The position numbers and the translations under genes are program-made. A DNA stretch of 64,000 nt from Pseudomonas sp. FP198 (GTDB lineage Bacteria; Pseudomonadota; Gammaproteobacteria; Pseudomonadales; Pseudomonadaceae): NCBI RefSeq assembly GCF_030687895.1, contig NZ_CP117452.1, positions 4,642,501-4,706,500 of the forward strand. Direction: 5' to 3'. A model generated the notes under the pieces. It did no database searches and was not told where the DNA came from. It worked only from the letters and a program-made list of their open reading frames with translations. Every line of letters starts with the position of its first letter. Position 1 is the stretch's first letter. Positions 13,300 to 24,500 of the stretch are shown piece after piece.

Positions 13300-13665
13300 A
13301 TGGACACTCCAAAACCGCCGCAAAAACCTGCTCACCTGCTGGATGACCTCGAGTCGATCCGCCAACTGCTCGGTGACGACACCTTGCAGCCACCGCTGTT
13401 GACCGACACGGTGGAACACGAAGCCGTGCATGACGAGCAGATTCCGCTGCTGTTCGAACCGATCACCGGCCAGCCCGAACCCAAGCCAGCCCCCAAGGCC
13501 GAACCCAAAGGGCCCGACGCCCTGTTGCATCTGGACCAGGAATTGCGCGCCGCCGCCCAACTGATCCTGCAAGACGTGATCGACGATTTCGCCCCGCACA
13601 TCGAAACCGAGATCAAACGCCGGCTGGATGCGCGGATGGAGCGGTTGTTGAGCCAGTACGAATAG
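13300..13665 (+). CDS. Conserved hypothetical protein of the holC-valS interval
   Basis: A 121-residue acidic and proline-rich protein (MDTPKPPQKPAHLLDDLESI) with a KPAPKAEPKGP linker and a charged C-terminal helix (IETEIKRRLDARMERLLSQYE-like) that may form a coiled coil. A gene of this type sits between holC and valS in other pseudomonads, and it is sometimes annotated as a polymerase III chi-associated protein. No enzyme motif is visible and its function is unknown. Start chosen at the ATG seven bases after the holC stop. Confidence 0.82.
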   Translation: MDTPKPPQKPAHLLDDLESIRQLLGDDTLQPPLLTDTVEHEAVHDEQIPLLFEPITGQPEPKPAPKAEPKGPDALLHLDQELRAAAQLILQDVIDDFAPHIETEIKRRLDARMERLLSQYE

Positions 13666-13689
13666 ATAACAGACCTGCTGATCGTCCCC

Positions 13690-13779
13690 TGTGGGAGCGA
13701 GCTTGCTCGCGATGGGGCCGGCACATCCAATATAAGTGCAGGCTGAACCACCGCCATCGCGAGCAAGCTCGCTCCCACA
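13690..13779. repeat. REPIN 3, upstream of valS
   Basis: Paired REP arms (TGTGGGAGCGAGC / GCTCGCTCCCACA) with a 40-base centre, between the hypothetical gene and valS. The remaining ~117 bases before valS contain a purine-poor leader and probably a valS promoter. Confidence 0.95.
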
Positions 13780-13896
13780 GGGTTCACTGCCCCTATATAT
13801 ACCCGACGTGCCGCTCCCAGCCTGTGGCTTGCACTCGCCCCGCCCGCTATACTTCCCGGCTTTTCCTGAATAAATGCCAATAGGGTCCCGCCGCGC

Positions 13897-16743
13897 ATGG
13901 ATAAGACCTACCAGCCGCACGCCATTGAAACTTCCTGGTACAACACCTGGGAGTCCGAGAATTATTTCGCTCCGCAAGGCGCGGGCGATTCCTACACCAT
14001 CATGATCCCGCCGCCGAACGTCACCGGCAGCCTGCACATGGGCCACGGTTTCAACAACGCGATCATGGATGCCCTGATCCGTTTCCGTCGCATGCAAGGC
14101 CGCAACACCTTGTGGCAGCCGGGCACCGACCACGCCGGTATCGCCACGCAGATGCTGGTGGAACGTCGCCTCGAAGCCCAGGGCCAGAATCGCCATGACC
14201 TGGGTCGCGAGAAATTCCTCGAGAAAGTCTGGGAATGGAAAGACGAATCCGGCGGCAACATCAGCCGTCAGATCCGTCGCCTCGGCTCGTCCGTGGACTG
14301 GAGCCGCGAGCGCTTCACCATGGACGACGGCCTGTCCGAAGCGGTCAAGGAAGCCTTCGTGCGCCTGCATGAAGACGGCCTGATCTATCGCGGCAAACGC
14401 CTGGTCAACTGGGACACCAAGCTGCACACGGCCATTTCCGACCTCGAAGTGGAAAACCACGACGAGAAAGGTTTCCTATGGAACCTGAAGTACCCGCTGG
14501 CCGACGGCGCCAAGACCGCCGAAGGCAAGGATTACCTGATCGTCGCCACCACTCGTCCGGAAACCATGCTGGGCGACTCCGCCGTAGCGGTGAACCCGAA
14601 CGACGAGCGCTACCAGGTGCTGATCGGCCAGTTCGTCGAGCTGCCGCTGGTTGGCCGTCGCATCCCGATCATTGGCGACGACTATTGCGACCCCGAATTC
14701 GGCACCGGTTGCGTGAAAATCACCCCGGCCCACGATTTCAACGACTACGAAGTCGGCAAGCGCCACAACCTGCCGCTGCTGAACATCTTCGACAAGAACG
14801 CCAATGTCCTGCCGGCCGCCCAGGCATTCAACCTCGACGGCACCCTGAACGAGAGCGTCGACGGCCATATCCCGGCCGAATACGCCGGCCTGGATCGCTT
14901 CGAAGCGCGCAAGCAGATCGTTGCTGCGTTCGAGGCCGCCGGCCTGCTGGTCAGCGTCGACGATCATGCCCTGAAAGTCCCGAAAGGCGATCGTTCCGGC
15001 ACCATCATCGAGCCGTGGCTGACCGACCAGTGGTACGTGTCGACCAAGCCCCTGGCCGAGCCGGCGATCGCCGCCGTGGAAGACGGCCGCATCCAGTTCG
15101 TGCCCAAGCAATACGAAAACATGTACTTCTCGTGGATGCGCGACATCCAGGATTGGTGCATCAGCCGCCAGCTGTGGTGGGGCCACCGCATCCCGGCCTG
15201 GTACGACGAGTCGGGCAAGGTCTACGTCGGTCGCGATGAAGCCGAAGTCCGCGCCAAGCACAACCTGGGCCCGGACGTAGCGCTGGCGCAGGACAACGAC
15301 GTTCTCGACACCTGGTTCAGCTCGGGCCTGTGGACGTTTTCGACCCTGGGCTGGCCGCAACAGACCGAGTTCCTGAAGAAATTCCACTCCACCGACGTGC
15401 TCGTCACCGGCTTCGACATCATTTTCTTCTGGGTCGCCCGGATGATCATGCTGACCATGCACCTGGTGAAGAACGAGGACGGCACGCCGCAAGTGCCGTT
15501 CAAGACCGTCTACGTCCACGGCCTGGTGCGCGACGGCCAGGGCCAGAAGATGTCCAAGTCCAAGGGCAACGTCCTCGACCCGCTGGACATCATCGACGGC
15601 ATTGACCTGGAAACCCTGGTGCAGAAACGCACCTCGGGCCTGATGCAGCCGAAACTGGCGAAGAAGATCGAGAAGGCCACCCGCGAAGAATTCGCCGAGG
15701 GCATCGCCAGCTACGGCACCGACGCCCTGCGGTTTACCTTCTGCTCGCTGGCATCCACCGGTCGCGACATCAAGTTCGACATGGGCCGCGTCGAAGGCTA
15801 TCGCAACTTCTGCAACAAGATCTGGAACGCCGCGCGCTACGTGCTGGACAAGGGCGAAGACTGCGGCCAGAACGGCGAAGCCTACGAGTTGAGCCTGGCT
15901 GATCGCTGGATCATTTCGCAGTTGCAACGCACCGAAGCCGAAGTGACCCGCCAACTCGACCAGTTCCGTTTCGACCTGGCCGCACAAGCGCTGTACGAGT
16001 TCATCTGGAACCAGTATTGCGACTGGTACCTGGAACTGTCCAAGCCGGTATTGTGGGACGAAAACGCACCGGTCGAGCGTCAGCGCGGCACCCGTCGCAC
16101 CCTGGTTCGCGTACTGGAAGTGGCCCTGCGCCTGGCGCATCCGTTCATGCCGTTCATCACCGAGGAAATCTGGCAGCGCGTCGCACCGCTGGCCGGTGCG
16201 CAGGGCAAGACGATCATGCTGCAACCGTGGCCGTTGGCCAACGAAAGCCGCATCGATCCGGCAGCCGAAGACGACATCGAGTGGCTGAAGACCTTCATGC
16301 TCGGCCTGCGCAACATCCGCGCCGAAATGAACATCGGCCCCGGCAAACCGCTCACCCTGTTCCTGAAAAACGCCAACGCCGAAGACCTGCGTCGTCTCAA
16401 CGAGAACGAAGCGCTGCTCAAGAAGCTGGCGAAACTCGAGTCGGTGACGGTACTGGCTGCGGGCGAAGAAGCACCGCTGTCGGCCACCGCCCTGGTTGGC
16501 GAGATGGAAGTGCTGGTGCCAATGGCCGGCCTGATCGACAAGGCCGCCGAACTGGCGCGCCTGGACAAGGAGATCCTGCGTCTGAAGGGCGAAGTTCAGC
16601 GCGTCGGCGGCAAGCTGTCAAACGCCGGCTTCGTCGACAAGGCGCCGGCCGAAGTCATCGAGAAGGAGCGGGCCAAACTGGCCGAGGCCGAACAGGCCCT
16701 GGGCAAGCTGGCCGAGCAGCACGCGCGGATCGCTAGCCTGTAA
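13897..16743 (+). CDS. valS: Valyl-tRNA synthetase
   Basis: ValS charges tRNA-Val in the cytosol and edits mischarged threonine. The 948-residue product has the class-I HIGH-type motif HMGH (residues 47-50) and KMSKS (551-555). It also has the CP1 editing domain (about 200-340, with [17 protein letters not shown]), the anticodon-binding region (about 660-800, beginning [16 protein letters not shown]), and a C-terminal coiled coil (about 885-948). It begins [16 protein letters not shown] factor-independent terminator follows. Confidence 0.98.
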   Translation: MDKTYQPHAIETSWYNTWESENYFAPQGAGDSYTIMIPPPNVTGSLHMGHGFNNAIMDALIRFRRMQGRNTLWQPGTDHAGIATQMLVERRLEAQGQNRHDLGREKFLEKVWEWKDESGGNISRQIRRLGSSVDWSRERFTMDDGLSEAVKEAFVRLHEDGLIYRGKRLVNWDTKLHTAISDLEVENHDEKGFLWNLKYPLADGAKTAEGKDYLIVATTRPETMLGDSAVAVNPNDERYQVLIGQFVELPLVGRRIPIIGDDYCDPEFGTGCVKITPAHDFNDYEVGKRHNLPLLNIFDKNANVLPAAQAFNLDGTLNESVDGHIPAEYAGLDRFEARKQIVAAFEAAGLLVSVDDHALKVPKGDRSGTIIEPWLTDQWYVSTKPLAEPAIAAVEDGRIQFVPKQYENMYFSWMRDIQDWCISRQLWWGHRIPAWYDESGKVYVGRDEAEVRAKHNLGPDVALAQDNDVLDTWFSSGLWTFSTLGWPQQTEFLKKFHSTDVLVTGFDIIFFWVARMIMLTMHLVKNEDGTPQVPFKTVYVHGLVRDGQGQKMSKSKGNVLDPLDIIDGIDLETLVQKRTSGLMQPKLAKKIEKATREEFAEGIASYGTDALRFTFCSLASTGRDIKFDMGRVEGYRNFCNKIWNAARYVLDKGEDCGQNGEAYELSLADRWIISQLQRTEAEVTRQLDQFRFDLAAQALYEFIWNQYCDWYLELSKPVLWDENAPVERQRGTRRTLVRVLEVALRLAHPFMPFITEEIWQRVAPLAGAQGKTIMLQPWPLANESRIDPAAEDDIEWLKTFMLGLRNIRAEMNIGPGKPLTLFLKNANAEDLRRLNENEALLKKLAKLESVTVLAAGEEAPLSATALVGEMEVLVPMAGLIDKAAELARLDKEILRLKGEVQRVGGKLSNAGFVDKAPAEVIEKERAKLAEAEQALGKLAEQHARIASL

Positions 16744-16760
16744 CGGTGGTTCGTGGTTGA

Positions 16761-16790
16761 AAAGGGAGGCCCAGGTGGCCTCCTTTTTTT
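16761..16790 (+). terminator. Rho-independent terminator of valS
   Basis: GGAGGCC and GGCCTCC form a seven-base stem with a five-base loop, followed by seven T residues. It lies 18 bases after the valS stop. Confidence 0.9.
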
Positions 16791-16823
16791 CTGTCTGCTC
16801 CATCCTTCAGACAGTAGCGAACC

Positions 16824-16912
16824 TGTGGGAGCGAGCTTGCTCGCGATAGCGGCAGGTCAGCCAATCTTATGCCAGCTGATACACAGCCATCGCGAGCAAG
16901 CTCGCTCCCACA
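16824..16912. repeat. REPIN 4, between valS and rlmF
   Basis: Complete 89-base paired REP. An open frame from 16869 reads through its right arm into rlmF, but that extension is repeat-derived and not part of the gene. Confidence 0.95.
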
Positions 16913-17003
16913 CAAGCTCGCCTCCACATTTAATTCGCGCAGCCATCAACACCGAATGTGGGACAATGCCCGCCACTTTGAGCCAGCCCTGAATCGACCC
17001 GCC

Positions 17004-18023
17004 ATGACCGCCCCTCGACCTCCCCGACCTCCCCGCCAGAAGCCCAAGCCCGTCGCCGAGGCCAAAGCGCCGCGGGAGAAGGCCAGCCTGCATCCGCGCA
17101 ATCGCCATCAGGGCCACTATGACTTCCCGGCGCTGATCAGGAGCACACCGGAACTGGCGAAGTTCGTGATCATCAATCCCTACGGCAAGGAAAGCATCGA
17201 CTTCGCCAGCCCCGAGGCGGTGCGAGTGTTCAACCGGGCGCTGCTCAAGTCCTTCTATGGCATCGCCTATTGGGACATTCCGGCTGACTACCTGTGCCCT
17301 CCCGTGCCGGGGCGCGCCGACTACGTGCATTTTCTCGCCGACCTGCTCGCCAGCCACAATGAAGGTGAAATTCCTCGCGGCGCGGCGGTCAAGGTGCTGG
17401 ACGTTGGCACCGGCGCCAACTGCGTTTATCCGCTGATCGGCTACAGCGATTACCGCTGGCACTTCCTGGGCTCGGAAATCGACCCGACGGCGATCGCGTC
17501 GGCCAAGGCCATCGTCCAGTCCAACGGACTGAACAAAGCCATCCAGCTGCGCCAGCAACCCAACCGCAAGCACATCCTGTCGGGGCTTCTGGAAAGTGCC
17601 GAACGGTTCGACCTGACGATGTGCAACCCGCCGTTCCATGCCTCCCTGGAGGAGGCCACCAAAGGCAGCCAACGTAAATGGCGGGCGCTGGGCAAGGCGG
17701 ATCCGAAACGCAAGTTGCCGGTGTTGAATTTCGGCGGCCAGGCGGCGGAGCTGTGGTGCGAGGGTGGCGAGGCGCGCTTCGTCACGCAGTTGATCAGTGA
17801 GAGCGCCCAGGTCGCTGGGCAAGTGCTGTGGTTCAGCACGCTGGTATCGAAGGCGTCGAACCTGCCGGCGATTCAGGCCGCGCTGAAGAAGACCGGAGCG
17901 CTGCACAGCCAAGTGGTGGAAATGTCCCAGGGGCAGAAGCAGAGTCGGTTCGTGGCCTGGACTTTTCAGGACCAGGCGCAGCAACAAGCCTGGCGCCAGG
18001 CGCGCTGGGCTCGCAAGGACTGA
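17004..18023 (+). CDS. rlmF: 23S rRNA (adenine-1618 N6)-methyltransferase
   Basis: RlmF methylates A1618 of 23S rRNA using S-adenosylmethionine. The 339-residue product has a basic proline-rich N-terminus ([16 protein letters not shown]), the SAM-binding motif [15 protein letters not shown], and the N6-adenine catalytic motif NPPF (residues 208-211). I set the start at the ATG at 17004; the upstream frame is REPIN sequence. A stem-loop shared with hupN ends the gene. Confidence 0.93.
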   Translation: MTAPRPPRPPRQKPKPVAEAKAPREKASLHPRNRHQGHYDFPALIRSTPELAKFVIINPYGKESIDFASPEAVRVFNRALLKSFYGIAYWDIPADYLCPPVPGRADYVHFLADLLASHNEGEIPRGAAVKVLDVGTGANCVYPLIGYSDYRWHFLGSEIDPTAIASAKAIVQSNGLNKAIQLRQQPNRKHILSGLLESAERFDLTMCNPPFHASLEEATKGSQRKWRALGKADPKRKLPVLNFGGQAAELWCEGGEARFVTQLISESAQVAGQVLWFSTLVSKASNLPAIQAALKKTGALHSQVVEMSQGQKQSRFVAWTFQDQAQQQAWRQARWARKD

Positions 18024-18083
18024 ACGGCGCGGCGCTCAACTCAAGTGAATTGCCCGCCATATCAGTACTTTATTCAAGGCAAC

Positions 18084-18122
18084 AAAAAACCGTGCCCGGA
18101 TCGCTCCGCGGCACGGTTTTTC
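18084..18122. terminator. Bidirectional terminator between rlmF and the HU gene
   Basis: AAAAACCGTGCC and GGCACGGTTTTT form a 12-base stem, giving a U-run on either strand. It ends both converging transcripts. Confidence 0.9.
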
Positions 18123-18133
18123 ATAAAACGATC

Positions 18134-18415
18134 TTACTTGTTGACCGCGTCGGTCAGGCCTTTGGCCACAACCAGCTTGATCACTTTCTTGGCCGGGATT
18201 TCGATGGCTGCGCCAGTCGAAGGGTTGCGACCGGTACGGGCAGGACGCTCGGTGACTTTCAGCTTGCCAACGCCTGGCAAGGTCAGTTCGCCGCCGTTTT
18301 CCAGCTGATCGGCAACCACTTGGCCCAGTTGGTCCAGCAGCGCACGCACGGTAGCTTTTGGTGCGTCTACAGATTCAGCCAAATCAGCGATCAGTTGGTC
18401 TTTAGTAAGAGCCAT
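18134..18415 (-). CDS. hupN: HU-family DNA-binding protein
   Basis: HU proteins bend and package DNA as small dimers. The 93-residue product (MALTKDQLIADLAESVDAPK) has the helical dimerisation half and the DNA-binding arm GRNPSTGAAIEIPAKKVIKL, with the conserved intercalating proline in RNPSTG. AAGGA lies seven bases before the ATG at 18415. Among pseudomonad HU paralogues it best fits HupN by its location beside rlmF and valS; the assignment to this paralogue is my inference. Monocistronic, with its own terminator. Confidence 0.9.
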   Translation of the reverse strand: MALTKDQLIADLAESVDAPKATVRALLDQLGQVVADQLENGGELTLPGVGKLKVTERPARTGRNPSTGAAIEIPAKKVIKLVVAKGLTDAVNK

Positions 18416-18809
18416 GTAGTGTTCCTTCCCTATCAAATTCATATGGATTGCAGAGTGCAGTGTCAGCCATCGAGCCGATCTATCTGATCAGCCGCCCTCG
18501 GTCATCACCACGACGGATCGGGGTAATAGATGCCGAAATCCGGGTTTGGTTCGACCTGACAAATGCTGAATGCACGCTTAACGCAGTGACTTCGCGTAAG
18601 ACCGGGCAAAACTAGCACAACGCCTGTGAAATATCCGCCTCTACCTACCCATTTGGTCAGCTTTATTGCGCTAAATCGGTAAAAAAATGCTCACCGGGTG
18701 TCAGACCGGTCTGAAAGGGCCTTCGTCGCGTTCCAAAACCAGTGATTGCGGTACACTGGGCCCTTTTTCGGGGAGCGCGCCCTCCCCTCTTTCATCAGCC
18801 GAGAAATCC
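18416..18809. other. Divergent hupN/yejK intergenic region
   Basis: About 394 bases without a convincing gene. The part from 18540 to 18720 is AT-richer than its flanks. TACACT near 18752 is a plausible -10 for yejK, with a poor -35 (TTCCAA) upstream. The region must also hold the strong hup promoter. An in-frame upward extension of yejK to 18687 has no ribosome binding site. Confidence 0.5.
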
Positions 18810-19814
18810 ATGCCGATCCGTCATTGCATCGTCCACCTGATCGACAAAAAACCCGACGGCACGCCCGCTGTGCTCCATGCTCGCGATTCCGAACTGGCGG
18901 AGTCAACGGCCATCGAGAACATGCTCGCCGACCTCAACGAGAGCTATAACGCCAAGCAAGGCAAGGCCTGGGGTTTCTTCCATGCCGAATCCGGGGCGCA
19001 TCCGTTCAGCGGCTGGCTGAAGGAATACCTCGACGGCGGCAAGGACTTCACTGCGTTCAGTCGCGTGGCGGTGGAACACCTGCAGAAGCTGATGGAAGAA
19101 TCCAACCTGTCGGTGGGCGGCCACGTGCTGTTCGCTCATTACCAGCAAGGCATGACCGACTACCTGGCGATCGCCCTGCTACATCACAGCGAAGGCGTGG
19201 CCGTGACTGACGAGCTGGACGTGACCCCGTCGCGCCACCTGGACCTGGGCCAGTTGCACCTGGCGGCACGGATCAACGTGTCGGAATGGCAGAACAACAA
19301 ACAGTCCAGACAGTACATCTCGTTCATCAAGGGCAGGAACGGCAAGAAGGTTTCGGAGTACTTTCGCGACTTCATCGGTTGCCAGGAAGGCGTCGACGGC
19401 CCCGGCGAAACCCGCACCCTGCTCAAGGCTTTCAGCGACTTCGTCGAAAGCGAAGACCTGCCCGAAGACGATGCCCGGGAGAAAACCAAGACCCTGGTGG
19501 ACTACGCCAGCAGCCAGGCCAAGCTCGGCGAGCCGATGGGCCTGGAAGAGCTTTCGGAACTGATCGACGAAGAGCGCCCGAAAGCGTTCTACGATCACAT
19601 CCGCAACAAGGACTACGGCCTGTCGCCGGAGATTCCGGCGGATAAACGCACCCTCAACCAGTTCCGCCGCTTCACCGGCCGCGCCGAAGGCTTGTCCATC
19701 AGCTTCGAAGCGCATCTGCTGGGCTCGAAGATCGAATACGACGAAGAGGCCGGCACGCTGATCATCAAGGGTTTGCCGACCTCGCTGACCGATCAGCTCA
19801 AGCGGCGTAACTGA
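18810..19814 (+). CDS. yejK: Nucleoid-associated protein YejK (NdpA)
   Basis: YejK/NdpA is a nucleoid-associated protein of gamma-proteobacteria that has been linked to topoisomerase activity. The 334-residue product begins [19 protein letters not shown] and matches the family along its length ([35 protein letters not shown] near the C-terminus). The start ATG is at 18810. Its stop TGA overlaps the ATG of the next gene by one base, so the two are coupled. It lies near another nucleoid gene, hupN. Confidence 0.93.
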   Translation: MPIRHCIVHLIDKKPDGTPAVLHARDSELAESTAIENMLADLNESYNAKQGKAWGFFHAESGAHPFSGWLKEYLDGGKDFTAFSRVAVEHLQKLMEESNLSVGGHVLFAHYQQGMTDYLAIALLHHSEGVAVTDELDVTPSRHLDLGQLHLAARINVSEWQNNKQSRQYISFIKGRNGKKVSEYFRDFIGCQEGVDGPGETRTLLKAFSDFVESEDLPEDDAREKTKTLVDYASSQAKLGEPMGLEELSELIDEERPKAFYDHIRNKDYGLSPEIPADKRTLNQFRRFTGRAEGLSISFEAHLLGSKIEYDEEAGTLIIKGLPTSLTDQLKRRN

Positions 19815-20170
19815 TGCTCACCCGGGTACTGAAAAAGTGCCTGCTGGTTCTGCTGGTGGTGGTCGCGTACCAGAACTGGGGCAAGATCGAGCGGGTGCTC
19901 AATCCGTCGCAGATGGTTTCGGAACAGCTTCGCAATAACGCCCGCGTCGTGTTGTACGCCACCGACTGGTGCGGCTACTGCAAGGCAACCCGACGGTTCC
20001 TGGACGAGAAAGGCGTGCCGTTTCGCGAGTTCGATATCGAGAAAGACGCCGAGGCGCGCAAGGCCTACGAGACCTTGGGCGGCCGAGGGATCCCGATCCT
20101 CGATGTGAATGGCACGTTGATTCGTGGGTATGAGCCGGAGAATATTCTCAAGGCGTTGGCCGCGATATAA
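19814..20170 (+). CDS. Membrane-anchored glutaredoxin-family protein
   Basis: The 118-residue product has an N-terminal hydrophobic segment (LLVLLVVVAY, about residues 10-20), probably an anchor with the domain facing the periplasm. A glutaredoxin-like domain follows, with the redox motif CGYC in YATDWCGYCKATRRFL and the cis-proline loop GRGIPILDVNG. It probably reduces disulfides, but the electron donor is unknown. The ATG overlaps the yejK stop (TGATG), so it is co-translated. The pairing with yejK recurs in pseudomonads. Confidence 0.85.
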   Translation: MLTRVLKKCLLVLLVVVAYQNWGKIERVLNPSQMVSEQLRNNARVVLYATDWCGYCKATRRFLDEKGVPFREFDIEKDAEARKAYETLGGRGIPILDVNGTLIRGYEPENILKALAAI

Positions 20171-20205
20171 ATGCCGGCCAACAATCATGTCGGCCCTGAT
20201 GGCCC

Positions 20206-20297
20206 CATCGCGAGCAAGCTCGCCCACAGTAATTGCGGTGAACACAAATCCGATGCCCACCGCAGGCCCAATGTGGGAGCGAGCCTGCTCGCGAAAG
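20206..20297. repeat. Two REPs in tail-out orientation
   Basis: ATCGCGAGCAAGCTCGCCCACA (20206-20227) precedes TGTGGGAGCGAGCCTGCTCG (20272-20291). The order of arms is reversed relative to the usual REPIN, and the left arm has lost a few bases. This could be the junction of two adjacent REPINs after deletion. Confidence 0.85.
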
Positions 20298-20326
20298 CGT
20301 TAGACCAGTCACCACCTAATGAAAAA

Positions 20327-21262
20327 TCAGACCGCCTCGATACGAAACCCGAACCGCGGAAAGTGCACATGCACCACCCCGCCACGCTCGTCCTGACGAC
20401 GCAGAATCAATACTTCGCTGCCGGCAAACAACAACTCACCAACCACCGGATCGACACCGTAATCAGTCGCCGCGATGCTCACCCGCTGCCCCGCCACAAA
20501 TCCGTTCGGCTCCTCGAATGACTCATTCGGCAGCGCTGCCGGCGTCGCATTACGAGCCACCTCCAGGGCTTCTTCGGAACTCATCTGGCTCGACGCACCA
20601 TGGCCGAAACCCAACACCCGCGCCAGCCAGGCCGATACCGCCGGGTGAGCATCCACCAAAGGTGAAGTGACAGGCGTACCCTTGAGGAACCACAGCGGAT
20701 GCGCCATGGCAAAGTCGGCAATCGACGGATCGCCCAGCAGGAAGTCGCCCTCTTCACGCTGCAACTGCTGCTCCAGGCGCGCCATGACCACAGGCCACTG
20801 ATGCTTGGCCTGCTCGGCGGACAGGCGCGTGGCCGTGCCGCCACTGAACAGCCCGGCACGGTCGCTGATGAACGCCTTGATCGCCTCGGGCGGCAACTTG
20901 GCAAAACGCACCGCCACCGATTCCGGCTGGAACACCAGGCTTACCGCATGCTGAAACACCACCGAATCCGCCCATGCCGCAAAGGACGCAGCGATCATTT
21001 CCCGGCCCTCGGGAAACAGCGCCGGCGAGGCTTTCTCCTGCTCCAGCCGCCGGGCTATCAACGCCGTGTCGCAGTAGATGTCAGCGCCGATCTGCAACAC
21101 CGGCGTCTTGCGGTAACCGCCGGTCAAGGCCGTCAGGTCCGGCTTGGGCATCATCGGCGGGATACCTACCGAACGCCAGGACAGTCCTTTGAAACCCAGC
21201 AGCAGGCGGGCTTTCTCTGCGAATGGGGAGGTTGGGTAATGATGGAGGATCAGTTCAGACAT
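20327..21262 (-). CDS. Glutathione S-transferase family protein
   Basis: The 311-residue product has an N-terminal thioredoxin-like GST domain (MSELILHHYPTSPFAEKARL, with YRKTPVLQIG giving the cis-proline) and a helical C-terminal domain (about 85-210, FLLGDPSIADFAMAHPLWFL with the N-capping box). It also has an extra ~80-residue tail of beta character (FVAGQRVSIAATDYGVDPVV). No catalytic Ser/Cys is obvious beyond the Ser in HYPTSPF. Substrate unknown. Start at ATG 21262; 15 upstream codons are unlikely to be translated. Confidence 0.85.
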   Translation of the reverse strand: MSELILHHYPTSPFAEKARLLLGFKGLSWRSVGIPPMMPKPDLTALTGGYRKTPVLQIGADIYCDTALIARRLEQEKASPALFPEGREMIAASFAAWADSVVFQHAVSLVFQPESVAVRFAKLPPEAIKAFISDRAGLFSGGTATRLSAEQAKHQWPVVMARLEQQLQREEGDFLLGDPSIADFAMAHPLWFLKGTPVTSPLVDAHPAVSAWLARVLGFGHGASSQMSSEEALEVARNATPAALPNESFEEPNGFVAGQRVSIAATDYGVDPVVGELLFAGSEVLILRRQDERGGVVHVHFPRFGFRIEAV

Positions 21263-21541
21263 GCTGGCGTCCGTCACATGGGCAAGGACGGCTAGCTTAA
21301 CTTGCAATGGACAAGCGGCCTATCTGATCGGACTGGTGAATGCCAAGTCATGGACGCCAAGGCTGAGCAGCGCATGTGAAAGAACCAAACCACGCTTAGT
21401 CTGTTTAGTTATTAATATATTTCTTTTGAAGATAAAGAACTGTTAGTTCTTACAGGTTCCAGCCTGTTCCATCCGCCCTAACCTTTCCACTTCCGGGCAA
21501 ATTTTGAATTAGCCAAACTCTTCATTAGAAGGTACGTAGAT

Positions 21542-24500
21542 ATGGAAAGCGAAATCATACCCTATCATTTTTTTGACACCCATAGCCCCATCCTGCATGG
21601 GGTCGAGCCTCGCACAGGGAAATTTCACACTTACATGCCTATAGCATCGTTGGTGGGTAACGAGGGTCGCGGCCCGACGCTGGATCTAAACATATTTTAT
21701 TCCCCTGATATTTACGACGATAATTTCGGTAATTGGGCTTTGCGCTTCACCAACGAACATGTACTTGTCGATAAAAAATACCTAATGCTTCATCTCAAAA
21801 ATGGCGAAGCCTGGAGTCTTTATAATACCCAGTCGTGGCCTCCTACATTCAAACGCACTAAAGGCGCCCCTGGAGAGATTAAAATCACACAAAAAGATGG
21901 AATAACCGAAACACTAACTGCATATTTTTACAACAATAAAGCTCTTCCACTGAAAAAAGAAATTCCAAATGCGTCCGTCACAACACCAAAAAAAATTACG
22001 TCACCCTCCGGTTTGACATTAACGATAGAGTGGGAAACGAGGGGCGAAAAATTGCCCCCTAGATTAAAATCTATCCGGGACGAAAAAACGGCATTGCTAA
22101 ATGTTTCTTATTCGGAATCACGCGAGCTTATTATTTTCGAAATCTACCCTGACACAAAACAAAAGCAGACCTACCAATTCAAAATTGATAAGCCAGGTAC
22201 TGTCGAGGCGAGTCTGAAAACGATAGAGAAGCCCGACACGCCTACTACAAAAAACTTTCAATACATCTCCCGTAAGCTAAGCTCCGTTGAGGACTCGTCA
22301 GGCCTGAAAGACGAAATTTTTTACGACACCAGCGGAAAAGTATCCCGCCACGCCTGTAGCGCCAACGGCATAAAGCTAAGCGATCGCACTTACTCATACA
22401 GTGCCACGCCAGCGGAAAACGTTACTACACTCACCCGCGTAATCGAGGGTAACCCTCGTACCACATTCCACTACAACGCCGATGGAGTTCAAATTAAAGA
22501 GGTCCATACCCAAGGCGACTGCGTACACACCATACAGATGGCAAGCATTTGGGCCTCGAATAAGCTGGCCACTACGACCCACAATAACTATCAAAAAAAC
22601 GGCTTCAGCAGGACCGAAGTGTCCACGTCAACGGTAGACGCGTTTGGCAACCTGACTGGTACTGCCGACGACGGCATCACCACCGAGTGGACATACTATC
22701 GAGGCGCTCCCAAGGAGGAAGATGTCATCCTCCGAACTTACACCAAGACCGATGCGTCCGGGCCGCTGGGATGGTTGGGGTGGGTTGGGGATAATCTAAA
22801 CCCGATAGGGCTTATTAACGGTCTTGTCAACAAGCAGGGCTTGACTTGGGGTACGATTGAAGATCGTGCCAAAACTCAATCACGATTTAAAACTGAATCG
22901 GGAAAGATTGATTACAACCTGCCTGTGGACATCATTTGCCCAGGAGATCCTAATTTTTTCAGGGTTCATCCAGAGTCGGAAAAAATCTTCACCTATCGCG
23001 AAAACAAACGGATCGATCTCAAATGGACCTTTTATGGCTATACCGAATTGCCGACGAAAGATCCGTCACTCGCTGGGTCCGCAGTCAAACCTTCAATTAA
23101 GCTAACTATCTTCGACCCTGCCGTCACTGAAGATTTCAAAAAACTGAAACCCAAACAGAACGGCAAGATGACGGTAGAAGCCATGGAGTATTACGTCGAT
23201 AGCAGAGATCCGATCGCCTTCGACCGGGTAAAAACCCTCACCCAATACTTACTCGACGAAAATGGTTCCGAGGTGCCGCTGTCCAAACTTAAAACTGAAT
23301 TCGGGTATCAAGTTAAAGATAACCGATTGACAACTACCAGCACATTGAAAAGTGCCGATGGCCTCTCCGTCATTACCAGCCGGACCGTGTCGGCCCTCAC
23401 CGGAGAATTGATTGAAACCATCGACGGTGTCGGTAACAAGACGTCCTATGAATATGACAATAGCGGCCGCTTGATCAGTACCAGCGAATTTGACCAACGC
23501 GCAGAAGCAAGAAACAAAACCCTTTTTCAGTACGAAATCGTTAATGGCTTACAGTGCATCACCACCAAATTCCCTTCGGGTGATTCGTATCGAGAAGAAC
23601 ATGATGCCTTAGGGCGAGTCGTCACTACGAAACACCACAGCCCGATCATAAAGGACTGGATGACGTTGTCCACCACGACCTATGACGAGCTGGGTAGGGA
23701 AAAACAAACCGTTGAATTTGATTGCGCACCCGAAGGTAAAAAACCGATGAGCCGTACGATGCAAACATTCTATGACAACTGGGGCCAACCATCAAAAGTC
23801 CTGATCAACGGAAAAGAAGCCTTCCATTCAGAATATGATCCTATTAATCGTAGACTCTCAAAATGGCGAAAATCGGGCGACTACTCCAATGGTATCCGCA
23901 TTAATATCCTGGACACCCCAAGCGGAGGAAGTCAGCGCGAGGAGCAGATTTTCGTCAACGATAAAGTGACTCATACCACCAGCTACATCTACGATAACTG
24001 GGGACGGTTAAAAACACAAAAGCCTAGCCAGGGGCCTGCATCTGAATATGAGTACGATCATTTTGGCCGTATGACCAAAATAGCCAGTGCGAATCTGATG
24101 GTCTATAACGCCTACCCCGCCCACTCTTCCGCCGCAACGGTTATCTCGACAAAAATTCAGGCTACCGATGCCTATACCATTGGCCAACGTAAAACCGATG
24201 GGTTGGGACGGATCAATGAAGTGTCGATCGGCGGAAGAAAACAGACCTATACCTACGCAGACAGCGGCCCTTTAGGCGAGGGCAGCCTCAAGGGCTCCAA
24301 CTTTCACTCGGTAAAAACTGCAAGTTACGAGTCAAGTTACGACCGAATGACCGGTCGTTTCAGCAACAAGACAACCGGTTACCCTGATGGAGGCTCCTCT
24401 AACACTCATTTAATCTATTCGTTGCGTGGCCTGCTACTTGAAAGCCAGGACACCTTCGGCAACACCACGCAACATGACTATGACTCACTGGGGCGTCCGA

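Noticed and set aside
16869..17003. Upstream extension of rlmF
   Set aside because: The extension is REPIN-derived; the ATG at 17004 gives the standard N-terminus.
20171..20521. 116-codon frame after the glutaredoxin gene
   Set aside because: It reads through REP arms and then antisense into the GST-like gene.
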